DNA of 22,284 nucleotides from an uncultured Veillonella sp. (lineage in GTDB: Bacteria; Bacillota; Negativicutes; Veillonellales; Veillonellaceae), in assembly GCF_934230905.1 (NCBI RefSeq), contig NZ_CAKQFJ010000030.1, positions 1 through 22,284 of the forward strand. Direction: 5' to 3'. The notes below the pieces were generated by a model. It made no database searches, was not told where the DNA came from, and worked only from the letters and a program-made list of their open reading frames with translations. Shown in pieces: positions 1 through 5,960 of the stretch. The stretch's first letter is position 1. The number at the start of each line of letters is the position of its first letter. The position numbers and the translations under genes were made by a program.

Positions 1-594
1 TCCACCAATACCAATAAAATCACCAAAAGGGCCTTCTATCATCATAGGGTCCCATAAAAATTGTGTTTCTTCCCATATCCGTTGCGGACCTTCATCAGAA
101 AGCGTTTTAAAACGTACTGCACCAACTGGATAAGACCGACTCCAATAAATGCTATCTTTAGACCCCACCGCCAATTCAGTGCTACCACCGCCAATATCAA
201 TAGTTGCATAATGTAATCCATCATCTAACCGATCTTGCAAAGCGCCTTTAAACCCATAGGCCGCTTCTTCATCTCCACTTAAAATACGATAAGTCATAGA
301 ACAATATGTCGTAGCTTGTTCCATAAATTCAAGACCATTTGATGATTCCCGAACAGCACTCGTAGCAAATGCAAAACAATGCTCTACACCATAATCTTTA
401 GCAATAGCCTTTATTTCTGAAAACGCTTTATATGATGCCTCCATAGATTCTGCTGTTAATGAACCATCTTCATTTCGTTTGCCTAATCGCGTAGTCCATA
501 ACCGTTTCGGTTCATTATACCATTGACCATGTGAATAAGTGCCTAATAATAATCGAATAGAATTAGACCCTACATCAATAATAGCAGCTTTCAT
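1..594 (-). CDS. Ppx/GppA family phosphatase (exopolyphosphatase / pppGpp phosphohydrolase), 3' end outside window
   Basis: Translating the minus strand from the ATG at 594 gives 198 residues open to the window edge, so the C-terminal part is missing. Residues 7-14 read DVGSNSIR, the first phosphate loop of the ASKHA-fold Ppx/GppA family. Residues 103-110 (RILSGDEE) match the catalytic-glutamate region, 133-140 (DIGGGSTE) the second phosphate loop, and the final GIGG begins the family's GGT motif. Family members hydrolyse inorganic polyphosphate or convert pppGpp to ppGpp in the cytoplasm; the visible part does not distinguish these. An AAGGAGGGG Shine-Dalgarno lies 7 bases before the ATG and supports the start. 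It follows the S1-domain gene, separated by a hairpin, so it may have its own promoter; a TATAAT-like box at 642-647 is possible but has no convincing -35. Confidence 0.9.
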   Translation of the reverse strand, partial: MKAAIIDVGSNSIRLLLGTYSHGQWYNEPKRLWTTRLGKRNEDGSLTAESMEASYKAFSEIKAIAKDYGVEHCFAFATSAVRESSNGLEFMEQATTYCSMTYRILSGDEEAAYGFKGALQDRLDDGLHYATIDIGGGSTELAVGSKDSIYWSRSYPVGAVRFKTLSDEGPQRIWEETQFLWDPMMIEGPFGDFIGIGG

Positions 595-652
595 AATCTC
601 CCCTCCTTATTGTCCCTATATTACAATAATTACAATTTTGAATTATACGCAC

Positions 653-678
653 AAAGAGATGGCCGAAACCATCTCTTT
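653..678 (-). terminator. Hairpin after the S1-domain gene
   Basis: A perfect 10-bp stem (653-662 with 669-678, AAAGAGATGG/CCATCTCTTT) encloses a 6-base loop. It starts 4 bases past the stop codon of the S1-domain gene. On the minus strand the loop contains UUCG and the stem ends in TTT, but no longer U-tract follows. On the plus strand it is followed by CTTTTT. It probably acts as a weak or bidirectional terminator, or as a 3'-end stabiliser, before the ppx/gppA-type gene. Confidence 0.6.
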
Positions 679-682
679 CTTT

Positions 683-1084
683 TTAATCACGACGACCGCC
701 ACGGCCACCACGTTTACCTTCTGTATTACGTTTTAAATCATGTAATCGCTCATTGCTATCACGCAAAAATGATTTCATTTTCGCCTCAAATGACTCTGCA
801 CTTTGTCGACTTTGTACTCTACGTTCATGACGACGTTCCTCTACCTGTGGTTGTTCTTGAGTCTGACGAATGGAAAGACCAATTTTACTACCATCTACAG
901 ATAAAACCTTTACCTTCACTGCATCTTGTACCTTTAGTACATCATTAATATCTTCTACATAGCCATGAGCTACTTCAGAAATGTGAACTAAACCAGTCTG
1001 TTTATCACCTAAATCAATAAAAGCACCAAACTTTGTAATACCGGAAACTGTACCGTCTAAAACGCTACCAACTTCGATTGCCAT
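683..1084 (-). CDS. yabR: S1 RNA-binding domain protein (YabR-like)
   Basis: A 133-residue protein. Residues 4-75 form one S1/OB-fold RNA-binding domain, with the typical G-x-V-x-x-I-x-x-F-G-A-F start, the GLVHISEV core at 31-38 and the ISLSIR-like closing strand (KIGLSIRQ at 67-74). The rest is a charged tail ending in an RG-rich patch (KRGGRGGRRD), likely to add nonspecific RNA affinity. Length and architecture match B. subtilis YabR, which also lies directly downstream of divIC, as here. A strong AGGAGG sits just before the ATG. The 60-base gap to divIC holds no obvious terminator, so the two are probably cotranscribed. The protein presumably binds RNA or ribosomes, but the exact role in this family is not settled. 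Confidence 0.88.
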   Translation of the reverse strand: MAIEVGSVLDGTVSGITKFGAFIDLGDKQTGLVHISEVAHGYVEDINDVLKVQDAVKVKVLSVDGSKIGLSIRQTQEQPQVEERRHERRVQSRQSAESFEAKMKSFLRDSNERLHDLKRNTEGKRGGRGGRRD

Positions 1085-1144
1085 GCAACCTCCTAATAAA
1101 ACCTCAAACTATAAACTTAAACTATACTTGTAATGATGACAAGA

Positions 1145-1471
1145 TTATTTTACGTATGGAACCTCACCTGGTTTTACAAGGCCTAATTGCTCACGTGCTA
1201 CACTCTCAATATTCTTAGGATCTTGTAGCTTTGCTTTTTCTTGTTCTAATTCATCATTTCTCTGTTGCAATTCTTGCAATTGTTGCTCAATATGTTGTTT
1301 TTCTTGGTATATAGCTACTAATCGATAGGCTTGTCCAAGTAAAAGCATAACCATTACAGCTACGACAATACGTTTCACCCACAGAAAGACAATCTTACGA
1401 TCTTCAGAGCGTCGATTTCGTTGCACACGTCTACGCTTTATCGTTTTTTCACGATGTTCAGATTGTTTCAT
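1145..1471 (-). CDS. divIC: Septum formation initiator DivIC/FtsB family
   Basis: A 108-residue bitopic membrane protein. The N-terminus is short and very basic (RRRVQRNRR around 13-21, cytoplasmic). One transmembrane helix spans about 28-49. A heptad-like coiled coil rich in Q, E and L follows (about 56-84). The C-terminal motif VAREQLGLVKPGEVPY (91-106) is the hallmark of DivIC/FtsB. These proteins form a complex with FtsL and DivIB/FtsQ that activates septal peptidoglycan synthesis. The ribosome-binding site is weak (GGGGG about 7 bases upstream). An extended -10 box lies at 1515-1523. Downstream is the S1-domain gene, the same order as divIC-yabR in Bacillus. Confidence 0.9.
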   Translation of the reverse strand: MKQSEHREKTIKRRRVQRNRRSEDRKIVFLWVKRIVVAVMVMLLLGQAYRLVAIYQEKQHIEQQLQELQQRNDELEQEKAKLQDPKNIESVAREQLGLVKPGEVPYVK

Positions 1472-1514
1472 GCAGAGCCCCCAATAACGTTATCAACTAT
1501 ATACATAATAACAA

Positions 1515-1523
1515 ATTATACCA
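1515..1523 (-). promoter_or_regulatory. Extended -10 promoter element for divIC
   Basis: On the minus strand this reads TGGTATAAT, a perfect -10 with the TGn extension. It lies about 44 bases upstream of the divIC ATG. The region 17 bases further upstream (ATAAAT) is not a good -35, as is common for extended -10 promoters. The same TGGTATAAT occurs ahead of the gene at 17840-19009. Confidence 0.5.
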
Positions 1524-1597
1524 CAGAACCCCAATAAATTTATAGTTAATAAAAAAATTTATACTAACAAACTTATTCCAAAAACAATCTATTTAAA

Positions 1598-2545
1598 TTA
1601 CATGGTTTCCGCTTTATTCGCATATTCTCGAATAACTCCACAGGATTTTTTAAACAAAGCCAATTCATCCTCTGTCATTTGTAATTCAAGAACATCTTCT
1701 ATGCCATCCTTACCAATGACAGCAGGTGTGGATGCAAACACGCCAGTTTCCCCATATTGACCATCTAAATAACAGGAGCATGGTAATACCTTCTTCTCAT
1801 CATGGAATACAGAACGGATTAATTCCGTAGTAGCACTTGCTATACCAAATTCCGTAGAGCCTTTTCCTGCCAACACATGATAGCCACCAATTTTAACATC
1901 ATCTAAAACTTGTTTATGATCTAATTCTGGAAATCTATTAGGTAATTCTTTTTGCAATTCTACTAAAGGCTTACCTTGTACATATACATGTGACCATGGC
2001 ACCATAGCACTTGCGCCATGTTCACCCATGCAATAAGCAGTAATGGTTCGATTGCTAATATTAAATATATTGGCTAGCTCTTTTTGTAATCTTGCAGAAT
2101 CTAGCGCTGTACCTGATGAAATAATGTGCTTTGGATTCCAATTTAAATGTTTACATAAATACGTAGCTACTACATCGGCAGGATTGGATATAGAAATAAT
2201 AAAGCCATTAAAACCAGACTCTTTAATTCTAGGGATTACATCTTTTAACACTGCTATAGTATCCCCTAAACTTTCGAGACGATCTTGATATAAATCTGGT
2301 AAAGGTCCTGCACTGAAAACGAGGATATCACAATCTCCACATTTTTCAATAGGCCCAGATGTAGCTATTACACGATGAGGGATATAACTAACTGCATCAT
2401 TAACATCCATAGCTTGTGCTTTAGCCTTTTTCTCATCAATATCCATCATATATAGTTCATCAACTTCACCTTGCAAAGCTAGCGAAAAAGCTACATGAGA
2501 ACCTACATGTCCAGTTCCGATAATACCTACTTTACGTAATTTCAT
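1598..2545 (-). CDS. NAD-dependent 2-hydroxyacid dehydrogenase, L-lactate/malate dehydrogenase family (HicDH-like)
   Basis: A 315-residue LDH/MDH-family enzyme. The N-terminal Rossmann fold carries GTGHVG at 10-15 and an acidic residue after strand 2 (D35), which predicts NAD rather than NADP. The catalytic set is complete: R89 in the mobile loop, N121 (SNP), D149 and R152 (LDSAR), and H176 (GEHG). The loop before R89 is AGPLPDLYQDR. The position that is Gln in lactate and Arg in malate dehydrogenases is Pro here, and the usual KPG is absent, so neither name can be assigned. Stretches such as KESGFNGFIISISNPADV resemble L-2-hydroxyisocaproate dehydrogenases. It probably interconverts 2-oxoacids and L-2-hydroxyacids in the cytoplasm. 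A strong AAGGAGG precedes the start. It is a single gene between a hairpin and divIC. Confidence 0.85.
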   Translation of the reverse strand: MKLRKVGIIGTGHVGSHVAFSLALQGEVDELYMMDIDEKKAKAQAMDVNDAVSYIPHRVIATSGPIEKCGDCDILVFSAGPLPDLYQDRLESLGDTIAVLKDVIPRIKESGFNGFIISISNPADVVATYLCKHLNWNPKHIISSGTALDSARLQKELANIFNISNRTITAYCMGEHGASAMVPWSHVYVQGKPLVELQKELPNRFPELDHKQVLDDVKIGGYHVLAGKGSTEFGIASATTELIRSVFHDEKKVLPCSCYLDGQYGETGVFASTPAVIGKDGIEDVLELQMTEDELALFKKSCGVIREYANKAETM

Positions 2546-2582
2546 AAGAGCCTCCTTATTATCATTGGTTTATAAATAATTG

Positions 2583-2619
2583 AAAGGACTATTATAGCCA
2601 CTTACTATAATAGTCCTTT
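2583..2619. terminator. Rho-independent terminator hairpin at the end of the ABC-F/fol operon
   Basis: A 14-bp perfect stem (2583-2596 with 2606-2619) encloses a 9-base loop. The run of seven T residues at 2617-2623 is on the plus strand. Read on the minus strand, the stem has an A-run before it and ends in TTT followed by CAATTATTTAT, a poor U-tract. The position, 14 bases past the stop of the GlsB-type gene, suits termination of the minus-strand operon, so it is best viewed as bidirectional and intrinsically stronger for plus-strand transcripts. Confidence 0.75.
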
Positions 2620-2632
2620 TTTTGATATATTG

Positions 2633-2869
2633 TTAGTCCCTTTTCGAAAAGAAACTCACTACGGCAATAACGATAACTGCGCCGGCAATGGATGGAATTA
2701 AAGCCATGCCCGCAAGACTCGGTCCCCATGTACCAAGTAAAGCTTGACCGACAAAGGCCCCTACTAAACCTGCTACAACACGAAGAATAATTCCCATGCT
2801 TTTCGATTTCTTAGTAATACGTCCTGCTACGAAACCAATAAAACCACCTACAATAATAGACCAAAGCAT
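2633..2869 (-). CDS. GlsB/YeaQ/YmgE family stress-response membrane protein
   Basis: A 78-residue, very hydrophobic protein with three predicted transmembrane helices (about 2-17, 27-46 and 52-73). The glycine-rich pattern GGFIGFVAGRI near the start and GLVGAFVGQALLG in the middle typify the transglycosylase-associated/GlsB family (PF04226). A short charged tail (SKRD) closes it. Members are small inner-membrane proteins linked to general or envelope stress; no enzymatic activity is established. AGGAGG lies directly before the ATG, and only 9 bases separate it from the upstream gene, so it should be the last gene of the ABC-F/fol operon, ahead of the hairpin at 2583-2619. Confidence 0.85.
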   Translation of the reverse strand: MLWSIIVGGFIGFVAGRITKKSKSMGIILRVVAGLVGAFVGQALLGTWGPSLAGMALIPSIAGAVIVIAVVSFFSKRD

Positions 2870-2878
2870 ATGTACCTC

Positions 2879-3688
2879 CTATTGATGTACGTCAGATAAT
2901 TCTAAAGGAAATAAATTCTGACCTTGTACATCAATTTTATTTTTCTCAACATATTGTTTCCGCATATTCCATAAAATAGTCAAATCTTCTGAATCTATTT
3001 TACTTAATGCATAGATTCGTATAAATTGAGAGCCATAATAGCCTTTCAAGCTATCTGGAACCCCTTTCGGTCCTTCTCCCAAAATACGTGTATTAAAATA
3101 CCCCTGAATTTCTTGTTTTGACCGATCAATAATGATAAAACCTGAACCATCCAATATATATAATTTGGTATCCTTTTGTTTAAGAGACTTTACATTATTC
3201 GTGATAAAAAACGTTGTATCTAAATCAATGAGTGATGACTCATAACCGGATTGATAATAAGGCTCTATATAATGAGCCCCCTTATCCGTAGCATTGAGCA
3301 TATCAATAAAATTATCTCTCTCCTCAGGAGAAAAATCATTAAAACTAGCTACATTTTCTACACGATGCACACCTTTATGATAGTTTTTTAATTGCCCCGG
3401 CTCAACATGAGTTCCTTTAAATTGAATGGTATTAAGGCGAATCGTATTATCCCTCACATTATAAATACCATAACCTTCATAACCTAAAAAATATACATCA
3501 TCACCGATTTGCTTCATTGCTAGTAAGCGTTTCGATATAATAGCATCATTCGATGTAACCATCAATGTATGTTGTTCTGGATCAACTTTTACAGACTTAA
3601 CATCATCATTAACCATCGACATCGCCCAGTAAGACAATACCATTAAAAGAATGGCAACAATGATAAAGCCCAGTCGTTTTGCATTCAT
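2879..3688 (-). CDS. Unknown membrane-anchored protein
   Basis: A 269-residue protein I do not recognise. A short basic start (NAKR) is followed by one hydrophobic helix (about 7-25), giving a single-pass anchor or uncleaved signal; no lipobox cysteine is present. The rest, about 240 residues, is mixed and predicted soluble, probably outside the cytoplasmic membrane. It has beta-rich runs (VYFLGYEGYGIYNV about 65-78, KLYILDGSGFIIIDRS about 175-190) that look like repeated strand pairs, as in propeller-type or sensor modules, but no catalytic motif. AAGGGG lies before the ATG. It begins 29 bases after folK and runs to within 9 bases of the GlsB-type gene, so it is probably cotranscribed with folate genes, with no obvious functional link. 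Confidence 0.75.
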   Translation of the reverse strand: MNAKRLGFIIVAILLMVLSYWAMSMVNDDVKSVKVDPEQHTLMVTSNDAIISKRLLAMKQIGDDVYFLGYEGYGIYNVRDNTIRLNTIQFKGTHVEPGQLKNYHKGVHRVENVASFNDFSPEERDNFIDMLNATDKGAHYIEPYYQSGYESSLIDLDTTFFITNNVKSLKQKDTKLYILDGSGFIIIDRSKQEIQGYFNTRILGEGPKGVPDSLKGYYGSQFIRIYALSKIDSEDLTILWNMRKQYVEKNKIDVQGQNLFPLELSDVHQ

Positions 3689-3717
3689 TTTAACCCCTTA
3701 TGAATACACATCTCATA

Positions 3718-4188
3718 TTATGTCTTTAGTGTTTGAATCCTATCACATATGGATTCCCCATTATACGTAAACTCTTTATCTAGCTCCATCAAGGGCTCTA
3801 AAACAAATAGCCTATCCCAAAAATAAGGATGAGGAATCACTAATCGTTCATCATTAATATACACACATATACCAGAATCCACTACGGCGTATATGATATC
3901 CAAGTCCAATGTTCTTGGTCCCCAATGAATCTCCCGTTTTCGTTGTGCCACACATTCTAATGACTGTAATACATCGAGTAACTCATGTGGCTCTAACGTA
4001 CAGTTTACATACCAAACAGCATTTAAAAAGCCATTTTGGTCTGTATATCCCCATGGCTCAGTCTCTATAATAGATGAACTAGCAATACTATGCACTTCAT
4101 GATGTATAGAAAGTGCAGCATAGGCACGCTCAATAAATTGACGGCGATTTCCTATATTAGAACCTACACTAATATAGTATGTATACAT
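3718..4188 (-). CDS. folK: 2-amino-4-hydroxy-6-hydroxymethyldihydropteridine pyrophosphokinase (HPPK)
   Basis: A 156-residue cytoplasmic enzyme that transfers pyrophosphate from ATP to 6-hydroxymethyl-7,8-dihydropterin, supplying the substrate of FolP. The N-terminal SVGSNIGNR is the family start. The signature HWGPRTLDLDII at 88-99 places W89, R92, D95 and D97 at the same numbers as in E. coli HPPK, including the two magnesium-binding aspartates. The IPHP motif lies about 20 residues past the signature. Length is typical. The ATG overlaps the folB stop by one base (TAATG), a sign of translational coupling. It is the fourth consecutive folate gene after folE, folP and folB. Confidence 0.95.
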   Translation of the reverse strand: MYTYYISVGSNIGNRRQFIERAYAALSIHHEVHSIASSSIIETEPWGYTDQNGFLNAVWYVNCTLEPHELLDVLQSLECVAQRKREIHWGPRTLDLDIIYAVVDSGICVYINDERLVIPHPYFWDRLFVLEPLMELDKEFTYNGESICDRIQTLKT

Positions 4189-4550
4189 TAAATTTGCCCT
4201 CGAGTCGTTACAATTTCTACATAATCTAATACACCTGCTATCGGTACAGATGGTTTTCTTACAGTTACACTTAGACCGATAATACCTTGAAAGTGTTGAT
4301 ACAATGTATCTGCAATTAATGCTCCAATGTGTTCTAACAGATTACAACTTTCACCTGTCATAATTGAAGCTACCATATCATACACCTCAACGTAATTAAT
4401 AGAATCCTCTAACGCATCTGTTTGACCTGGCTTAGTTAAATCGGTTTTAATTTCAACATCTACATAGAATCGTTGTCCTTGTACTTTTTCAGACTCTAAA
4501 TTACCATGATACCCATAAAAAGCCATATTTTTTAATATGATCTTATCCAT
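4188..4550 (-). CDS. folB: Dihydroneopterin aldolase
   Basis: A 120-residue enzyme converting 7,8-dihydroneopterin to 6-hydroxymethyl-7,8-dihydropterin and glycolaldehyde, the step before FolK. It starts MDKIILKNMAFYGYHG, closely matching S. aureus FolB. E21 corresponds to S. aureus E22 (pterin binding), NYVEVY to the Tyr-54 region, LLEHIGALIAD to the conserved helix, and VRKPSVPI carries the catalytic lysine region. An in-frame ATG lies 11 codons upstream (4583) but inside folP. I chose 4550 because AAGGAG sits 7 bases upstream and the protein then begins like its homologues. The gap to folP is 10 bases and the 3' end overlaps folK by one base. Confidence 0.94.
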   Translation of the reverse strand: MDKIILKNMAFYGYHGNLESEKVQGQRFYVDVEIKTDLTKPGQTDALEDSINYVEVYDMVASIMTGESCNLLEHIGALIADTLYQHFQGIIGLSVTVRKPSVPIAGVLDYVEIVTTRGQI

Positions 4551-4556
4551 AGCAAA

Positions 4557-4562
4557 CTCCTT
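4557..4562 (-). promoter_or_regulatory. Ribosome-binding site deciding the folB start
   Basis: AAGGAG on the minus strand, 6 bases before the ATG at 4550. It shares bases with the folP stop codon (TAAGGAG). It favours this start over the upstream in-frame ATG at 4583. Confidence 0.75.
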
Positions 4563-5394
4563 ATTCGCCTCGCAACAATCCATCTGCTACAGCTAGAGCT
4601 CGTTTATGCATCAATACATTATGTACTCGAACCATGTCAATACCTTGGAAAACTCCTGTAATACAAGCAGCTACCGTACCTTCATCGCGTTCTTCTGGAG
4701 GTAGCCCACCGAGCATAGAGCCTATAAAACGTTTCCGACTAGGTGCCAATAATACAGGATATTCATAAGCTGTAATTTCACCCAATCGTTGTAATACCTC
4801 AATATTTTGTTCCTCTGTTTTACCAAATCCAATACCTGGATCAAGCCAAATATTTTGTAGTTGCACGCCTTCTTTTAACGCTTTATCAACAGCTGAGAAA
4901 AAATAGGCTTTCATATCTTCAATAATATCATCATAATTTGTATCATTGCTATTATGCATAATGATAACAGGCACACGATATTTTGCTGCTACAGCCGCCA
5001 TATCAGGATCATAATGCAATCCCCATATATCATTCAAAATATGTGCTCCTTTAGAGAATGCATAATCTGCTGTTTTCGCATGATATGTATCAATGGAAAC
5101 TGGAACAGTGGAAGCCTCTAACACTGGATCAAGCAAGACATTAAGGCGTTCAATTTCTTCATCCGCACTTAAAGCTGTACAACCAGGGCGTGTAGATTCA
5201 ACACCTAAATCGATAACATCAGCACCATCTCGAATCATTTGTTGTGTCCATTGAGCTGCTGCTTCTGGTGTATTATGTAATCCACCATCAGAAAAGGAAT
5301 CTGGCGTACCATTTAAGATTCCCATAATTAATGTATGGTCAAATAAGCGTAATGATTTTCCATCACTCCAAGTATATTGTCTACGTTTATACAT
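4561..5394 (-). CDS. folP: Dihydropteroate synthase (sulfonamide target)
   Basis: A 277-residue TIM-barrel enzyme condensing hydroxymethyldihydropterin pyrophosphate with p-aminobenzoate to 7,8-dihydropteroate. Both family signatures are present: IMGILNGTPDSFSDGG at 23-38 (pyrophosphate-binding loop) and ADVIDLGVESTRPG at 58-71. Other expected elements are SIDTYHA at 100-106, LNDIWG at 120-125, DPGIGFGKT at 185-193, SRKRFIG at 219-225 (sulfone/pABA-site lysine) and VRVHNV at 255-260. No residue looks abnormal. Its ATG overlaps the end of folE by 8 bases, and its Shine-Dalgarno AGGAGG lies in the last folE codons, so translation is probably coupled. Confidence 0.95.
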   Translation of the reverse strand: MYKRRQYTWSDGKSLRLFDHTLIMGILNGTPDSFSDGGLHNTPEAAAQWTQQMIRDGADVIDLGVESTRPGCTALSADEEIERLNVLLDPVLEASTVPVSIDTYHAKTADYAFSKGAHILNDIWGLHYDPDMAAVAAKYRVPVIIMHNSNDTNYDDIIEDMKAYFFSAVDKALKEGVQLQNIWLDPGIGFGKTEEQNIEVLQRLGEITAYEYPVLLAPSRKRFIGSMLGGLPPEERDEGTVAACITGVFQGIDMVRVHNVLMHKRALAVADGLLRGE

Positions 5395-5950
5395 TTGTGC
5401 CTCCTAACATAGCCAATGCTTCTTCTCGCAAAGGGCCGGACTTTTTCAATAGGCCTCTACTCTCTATAGTAACAACTTGAGAGCCTTGTTGCAAAGTCCC
5501 CTTCATTAACATACATAATTGTGTTGCTTTAAGACGTACAAAAACACCTTCTGCCGACAAATCAAGCTCTATAGCATCAGCAATTTCTCGAGTCAAGCGT
5601 TCTTGTAATTGTGGCTTTCTACTTAACACCGTAATTACATCATAAAACTTACTTAAGCCAGCTACACAACCACTATGTGGTTGATATATAACATCTACAG
5701 TGCCAAAAAATGGCAATAAATGATGTTCACACATTGAATAAAACGGAATGTCTGTAACGGCTACCAAACCATTGTAATCCGTAGAAAACAGTTCACCCCA
5801 TAGTCCCTTTGTTTCCTTACCGACACCAGAAAACAGCTCTTCATACAATTCTGTTACACGGGTCGGTGTTTTTTCTAACTCCGGCGCCTTTGTATCAACG
5901 GATAGAGCACGTAAAAACTGTTCTATACCTTCTTTTGCAAGTTGATTCAT
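5387..5950 (-). CDS. folE: GTP cyclohydrolase I with His-to-Gln change at a catalytic position
   Basis: A 187-residue protein of the type I GTP cyclohydrolase family, which normally converts GTP to 7,8-dihydroneopterin triphosphate and formate. Family features are TPTRVTELY at 28-36, the zinc-site motif CEHHLLPFFG at 74-83 (C74 and H77 as ligands, H76), GLSKF at 98-102, KPQLQERLT at 112-120 and the second zinc cysteine C146. Against B. subtilis FolE, whose segment reads EAEHMCMTMRG, this one reads KATQLCMLMKG. The histidine equivalent to E. coli H179 is therefore Q144 (codon CAA), and the downstream conserved Arg is Lys. All else looks intact, and its place at the head of folP-folB-folK supports a pterin role. 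I chose the ATG at 5950, with AGGAGGG ahead of it and 8 bases after the ABC-F stop, over an in-frame ATG at 6010 inside that gene. Confidence 0.9.
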   Translation of the reverse strand: MNQLAKEGIEQFLRALSVDTKAPELEKTPTRVTELYEELFSGVGKETKGLWGELFSTDYNGLVAVTDIPFYSMCEHHLLPFFGTVDVIYQPHSGCVAGLSKFYDVITVLSRKPQLQERLTREIADAIELDLSAEGVFVRLKATQLCMLMKGTLQQGSQVVTIESRGLLKKSGPLREEALAMLGGTNV

Positions 5951-5953
5951 AGG

Positions 5954-5960
5954 CCCTCCT
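5954..5960 (-). promoter_or_regulatory. Ribosome-binding site deciding the folE start
   Basis: AGGAGGG on the minus strand, 3 bases from the ATG if counted to its last G and about 6 from its core. It overlaps the ABC-F stop codon (TTTAGGAGGG) and supports initiation at 5950. Confidence 0.7.

Noticed and set aside
642..647. TATAAT as promoter of the ppx/gppA-type gene
   Set aside because: The matching -35 position falls in the terminator hairpin and reads GGTTTC, so support is too weak to list.
610..948. Plus-strand open frame of 112 codons opposite the S1-domain gene
   Set aside because: It is the antisense of a well-supported gene and reads as low-complexity His/Tyr/Leu-rich sequence with no ribosome-binding site.
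2043..2288. Plus-strand open frame of 81 codons inside the dehydrogenase gene
   Set aside because: Antisense shadow; no ribosome-binding site or recognisable domain.
2601..2612. TATAAT inside the hairpin as -10 box for the dehydrogenase gene
   Set aside because: It is produced by the stem sequence itself and no -35 stands at 16-18 bases upstream.
4551..4583. Longer folB starting at 4583
   Set aside because: The extra 11 residues lie inside folP and are not part of the family; AAGGAG fits the ATG at 4550.
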